From Calditrichota bacterium (GTDB taxonomy: Bacteria; Zhuqueibacterota; Zhuqueibacteria; Zhuqueibacterales; Geothermadaptataceae): 9,143 nucleotides of DNA. The translations under genes and the position numbers were made by a program. The stretch lies in the NCBI GenBank assembly GCA_008501545.1, contig QQUM01000304.1:1-9143 (forward strand), given 5' to 3'. Under the pieces are notes generated by a model. That model saw only the letters and a program-made list of their open reading frames with translations, was not told the origin of the DNA and searched no databases. Below, in pieces: positions 6,517 through 9,143 of the stretch; within the stretch, counting starts at the first letter, position 1, and each line of letters begins with the position of its first letter.

Positions 6517-7594
6517 GAATTATGATCCCCGCGAGGGAAAAAGGCTGCAAATTCTGAACGAAGAAGGACAGCTGAATACCGATTTGCAAGACATGCCGTT
6601 ACTGACGAACAAGCAGGCTCTCGAAGCTTACAAGATTATGGTTTTGACCCGTGTTGCAGACGAATGGGCTGTCAGCTTAAACCGGCAGGGGCGAATGCCG
6701 ACCTATCCGCCAGTCAAAGGCCAGGAAGCAAACAGTATTGGTTCGATACTGGCAATAAAAAGTGACGACTGGTTTGTACAAGCGTTCCGTGAACTGGGTG
6801 GTTTGCTCATCCGGGAAGTACCGCTGAGTCAGCATTACCTCTATTACCTGGGCAATGAAATGGGGAGCTATTATGAGCGTGACAAATATCACATTCTCCC
6901 AATCTCCGTACCCATCGCTTCCCAGCTTCCCCACGCTGTTGGCCTGGCCTACGCGGAGCAATACAGAGGAACGAAGAAAATTGCCATTGTTTTCAATGGG
7001 GATGGAGGCACATCCGTTGGTGATTTCCACGAATCTCTGAATTTTGCCGGTGTGTGGAAAGCTCCAATTATTTTTTATGTACAAAACAACCAATATGCTA
7101 TCTCGGTCCCGCGCCATAGCCAGACCGCCAGCACAACGATTGCTGAAAAAGCTTTTGGTTATGGTTTTGAGGGAATACAAGTAGATGGCAATGACGTATT
7201 CGCCGTTTATGCTGCAACAAAGATTGCTGCAGCGCACGCCCGCAAAGGCAATGGCCCGACACTGATTGAAGGCTTCACCTACCGGCTCGGCGCACATACA
7301 ACCGCCGATGATCCCACGCGCTACCGCGAAGATGATGAAGTTGCCGACTGGATCAAAAGAGATCCCCTCATCCGACTTGAAAAATATGTTCTGCAAAAGA
7401 AACTCATATCGGAAAAGCAAATTGAAAAACTGAGGCAGGATGCAAAAAAACAGGCAGTTGCTGCGTTTGAGGAAGCTGACAATTTTCAAAAAGAGAGCCT
7501 CGACAACACCTTCCGCTACACCTTCAAATCACTTCCTCCTATCATGGCGGAACAACTGGAACAACGTCGCCAGCTGGAAGGAGGGTCGAGATAA
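6509..7594 (+). CDS. pdhA: pyruvate dehydrogenase E1 component, alpha subunit
   Basis: This 361-residue subunit binds thiamine diphosphate and, with the beta subunit, decarboxylates a 2-oxoacid and transfers the acyl group to E2 lipoate. The thiamine-binding motif runs from GDG at 164-166 to NN at 193-194. The loop RLGAHTTADDPTRYR at 259-273 carries the conserved His263 and Arg residues. Sequence features such as QILNEEG near the N-terminus, SLNRQGR (56-62), KGQEA (70-74) and DPLIRLEKY near the C-terminus resemble Bacillus PdhA closely, which favours pyruvate. A branched-chain 2-oxoacid substrate remains possible. The start at 6509 has GGAG at 6501-6504 and overlaps the end of lplA by 8 nt. 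The stop overlaps the pdhB start as TAATG. The whole gene is intact, with no frameshift. Confidence 0.93.
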   Translation: MFENYDPREGKRLQILNEEGQLNTDLQDMPLLTNKQALEAYKIMVLTRVADEWAVSLNRQGRMPTYPPVKGQEANSIGSILAIKSDDWFVQAFRELGGLLIREVPLSQHYLYYLGNEMGSYYERDKYHILPISVPIASQLPHAVGLAYAEQYRGTKKIAIVFNGDGGTSVGDFHESLNFAGVWKAPIIFYVQNNQYAISVPRHSQTASTTIAEKAFGYGFEGIQVDGNDVFAVYAATKIAAAHARKGNGPTLIEGFTYRLGAHTTADDPTRYREDDEVADWIKRDPLIRLEKYVLQKKLISEKQIEKLRQDAKKQAVAAFEEADNFQKESLDNTFRYTFKSLPPIMAEQLEQRRQLEGGSR

Positions 7595-8577
7595 TGCAAG
7601 CACTGACAATAATCGCTGCTGTGAATGACGCGCTCATGACAGAAATGCAAATCGATCCGGAAGTCGTAACATTTGGAGAGGATGTTGGTGTAGAGGGCGG
7701 TGTTTTTCGTGCGACCGTCAATTTACAAAAAAAGTTTGGCAAAAAGCGGTGCTTTGATACGCCACTTGCAGAAAATGCAATTGTTGGGACGGCTCTCGGG
7801 ATGGCCATCGCTGGCTTGCGACCTGTAGTTGAAATTCAGTTCAGTGGATTTGCTTATCCCGCATTCAATCAGATAATCGGTCACGTCTCCCGCATGCGAA
7901 ACCGCACCCGTGGCACTTTAACAGCACCAATGGTCATTCGCATGCCCTACAGTGGCGGTATCCGCGCGCTTGAAATGCATTCCGAAAGTATGGAAGCCCT
8001 GTTCGCACATATTCCGGGCATTAAAGTTGTCATTCCCTCGACACCGTACGAAACCAAAGGATTGCTTATCTCGGCAATTCGTGATGATGATCCGGTCATT
8101 TTTATGGAGCCAAAACGACTTTATCGTGCATTTAAACAAGAGGTACCGGAAGAAGCTTACACGATTCCCATTGGTAAAGCACGGATTGTGCAGGAAGGGA
8201 CACAAATTACGCTTGTTTCCTATGGTTCGCAAATGAAGGAAGCAAGGGAAGCGGCGCAACTCCTGCAACAGGAAGGTATTTCCGTAGAGCTGATCGACTT
8301 ACGGACGATTTACCCCTATGATAAGGCAACCATTGTTGATTCTGTCAAGAAAACAGGGCGCCTTCTCGCAGTGCATGAGGGCCCACGTTCCTTCGGTGTG
8401 GCTGCAGAAATTATTTCAACGATCACCAAAGACGCCTTTGAGTATCTGGAAGCGCCCCCAACACGCTTGACTGGTGCAGACACTATATTCCCGTTACCCG
8501 GTGCAGAACATCATTATATGATTCAGACGAGTCATATCGTGAATACAATACGAGAAATTTTGCAGTATCAGCCTTGA
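7594..8577 (+). CDS. pdhB: pyruvate dehydrogenase E1 component, beta subunit
   Basis: This 327-residue subunit completes the alpha2beta2 E1 enzyme and supplies residues to the thiamine diphosphate site. It shows the family signatures GEDVGVEGGVFRAT at 28-41 and DTPLAEN at 55-61, whose Glu60 is the residue expected to contact the thiamine N1'. It also shows HSESMEALFAHIPGIKVVIP and a C-terminal transketolase-type domain with DLRTIYPYD. The segment EVPEEAYTIPIGKA resembles Bacillus PdhB. The start overlaps the pdhA stop by one base (TAATG) and has a strong AAGGAGGG at 7578-7585, indicating coupled, stoichiometric expression with pdhA. The length is normal and all key residues are present. Substrate preference follows the alpha subunit and is inferred. 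Confidence 0.94.
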   Translation: MQALTIIAAVNDALMTEMQIDPEVVTFGEDVGVEGGVFRATVNLQKKFGKKRCFDTPLAENAIVGTALGMAIAGLRPVVEIQFSGFAYPAFNQIIGHVSRMRNRTRGTLTAPMVIRMPYSGGIRALEMHSESMEALFAHIPGIKVVIPSTPYETKGLLISAIRDDDPVIFMEPKRLYRAFKQEVPEEAYTIPIGKARIVQEGTQITLVSYGSQMKEAREAAQLLQQEGISVELIDLRTIYPYDKATIVDSVKKTGRLLAVHEGPRSFGVAAEIISTITKDAFEYLEAPPTRLTGADTIFPLPGAEHHYMIQTSHIVNTIREILQYQP

Positions 8578-8649
8578 TGGCATATTTTCAGGTTGCGTAC
8601 AAAACTGATTAAAAAATGAAGGCCTGGAAGAATATCGCACGTTAACAAA

Positions 8650-8725
8650 CTCGTACTCCTATTCGTTCTCGTAATTGGTTTCTAAAAGACGAAAACGAGA
8701 CAATGATTACGAGTACATGTACGAG
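8650..8725. repeat. degenerate inverted repeat built on CTCGTAC/CTCGTAAT units, between pdhB and pdhC
   Basis: The left arm carries CTCGTACTC (8650-8658) and CTCGTAAT (8668-8675). The right arm carries ATTACGAG (8706-8713) and GTACGAG (8719-8725), with a 10-nt palindrome GTACATGTAC at 8713-8722. The units are inverted copies of one another with unequal spacing (11 nt on the left, 5 nt on the right). The repeat fills most of the 163-bp gap inside an otherwise overlapping operon and ends 15 nt before the pdhC start. It may be an inserted dispersed repeat, or a hairpin that tunes pdhC expression. Confidence 0.5.
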
Positions 8726-8729
8726 AAAA

Positions 8730-8735
8730 AAGGAG
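8730..8735 (+). promoter_or_regulatory. strong Shine-Dalgarno for pdhC
   Basis: AAGGAG ends 5 nt before the ATG at 8741. It fixes this start and gives pdhC independent translation initiation despite the gap after pdhB. Confidence 0.75.
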
Positions 8736-8740
8736 TCGCT

Positions 8741-9143
8741 ATGGTTTATGAATTTAAATTTCCTGACATCGGGGAAGGTATTCACGAGGGAAAAATTCTG
8801 CAACTGACAAAAAAATCTGGCGATAAAGTTGAAGCCGGGGATATCATCGCTGTGGTCGAAACGGATAAGGTTGTCGCAGACATTCCGGCACCGAAAGCAG
8901 GTATCCTGCAGAAGTATGGCGCTGCAGAAGGTGAGGAGATTACTGTTGGTTCAACCCTCGCCTACCTGGAAATCACCCAGGGTGAAGAAGTCCACGAAAA
9001 AGAATTCATCGAAGAAGCCGGATCTGTCGTTGGGGAAATAGAAGGCCCCGGCGACTCTATTCTCCCTGCAGATAGCGAAGGGCGTATCGATTCAGCCGAC
9101 GGCGACCCAAAACCTTCAGGCCCAACCAAAAAGGTACTGGCAA
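8741..9143 (+). CDS. pdhC: dihydrolipoamide acetyltransferase (pyruvate dehydrogenase E2), 5' part
   Basis: Only the first 134 codons are in the window; the gene continues past the right edge. Residues 1-80 form a lipoyl domain with FPDIGEGIHEGKI at 7-19 and ETDKV at 40-44, where Lys43 is the predicted lipoylation site. The DIGEGIHEG wording is typical of Bacillus-type PdhC and unlike the GESVTEG of 2-oxoglutarate and many branched-chain E2s. Residues about 81-128 are an acidic, Gly/Pro-rich linker. The final TKKVLA looks like the beginning of the peripheral E1/E3-binding domain. The catalytic acyltransferase domain should follow outside the window. There appears to be a single N-terminal lipoyl domain, unless another lies after the edge. 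It is the expected substrate of the upstream LplA and the acyl acceptor from PdhAB. Confidence 0.92.
   Translation, partial: MVYEFKFPDIGEGIHEGKILQLTKKSGDKVEAGDIIAVVETDKVVADIPAPKAGILQKYGAAEGEEITVGSTLAYLEITQGEEVHEKEFIEEAGSVVGEIEGPGDSILPADSEGRIDSADGDPKPSGPTKKVLA

Noticed and set aside
6677..7489. 270-codon open frame antisense to pdhA
   Set aside because: It lies wholly inside an intact, strongly recognisable pdhA, and its predicted protein resembles no family. It is best explained as a codon-usage shadow.

Overview
The window looks like a bacterial chromosome segment, most likely from a proteobacterium. Supporting signs are a DeaD/CsdA-type helicase with a DbpA-like RNA-binding domain, Shine-Dalgarno-led genes of moderate GC, and a dispersed repeat of the form TCATTCCCGC...GCGGGAATCC that is common in proteobacterial genomes. 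No rRNA or tRNA is present to fix the taxonomy, and the pyruvate dehydrogenase genes resemble the Bacillus-type alpha/beta E1 enzyme rather than the single-chain AceE usual in enteric bacteria. The lineage is therefore an inference.

Layout. A DEAD-box RNA helicase gene (deaD/csdA) lies on the minus strand at 83-1831, with a 12-bp hairpin just past its stop codon. Positions 1832-2916 form a 1.1-kb AT-rich gap with no convincing gene. It carries a nested set of inverted repeats (about 2299-2568) that looks like a composite miniature mobile or REP-like element. A plus-strand gene at 2917-4827 encodes a glutamate-cysteine-ligase-like (GCS2) protein fused to a pair of CBS domains. Positions 4828-5326 hold a plausible sigma70-type promoter and a perfect 27-bp hairpin with a GAAA loop.

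From 5327 on, all genes read on the plus strand and are tightly packed: bcp (peroxiredoxin), lplA (lipoate ligase), pdhA and pdhB (pyruvate dehydrogenase E1 alpha and beta). After a 163-bp gap carrying a degenerate inverted repeat comes the start of pdhC (E2), which runs off the window end.

The bcp-lplA-pdhA-pdhB-pdhC block makes functional sense. E1 alpha/beta decarboxylates the 2-oxoacid and passes the acyl group to the lipoyl domain of E2. LplA can attach lipoate to that domain. Bcp, a thiol peroxidase, sits first and may protect or use the same dithiol chemistry. The E3 gene (lpd) would be expected beyond the right edge.

I did not find a clearly new multi-gene system. The least explained items are the perfect GAAA-loop hairpin, the nested and covarying repeat element, the repeat separating pdhB from pdhC, and the GCS2-CBS fusion of unknown substrate.
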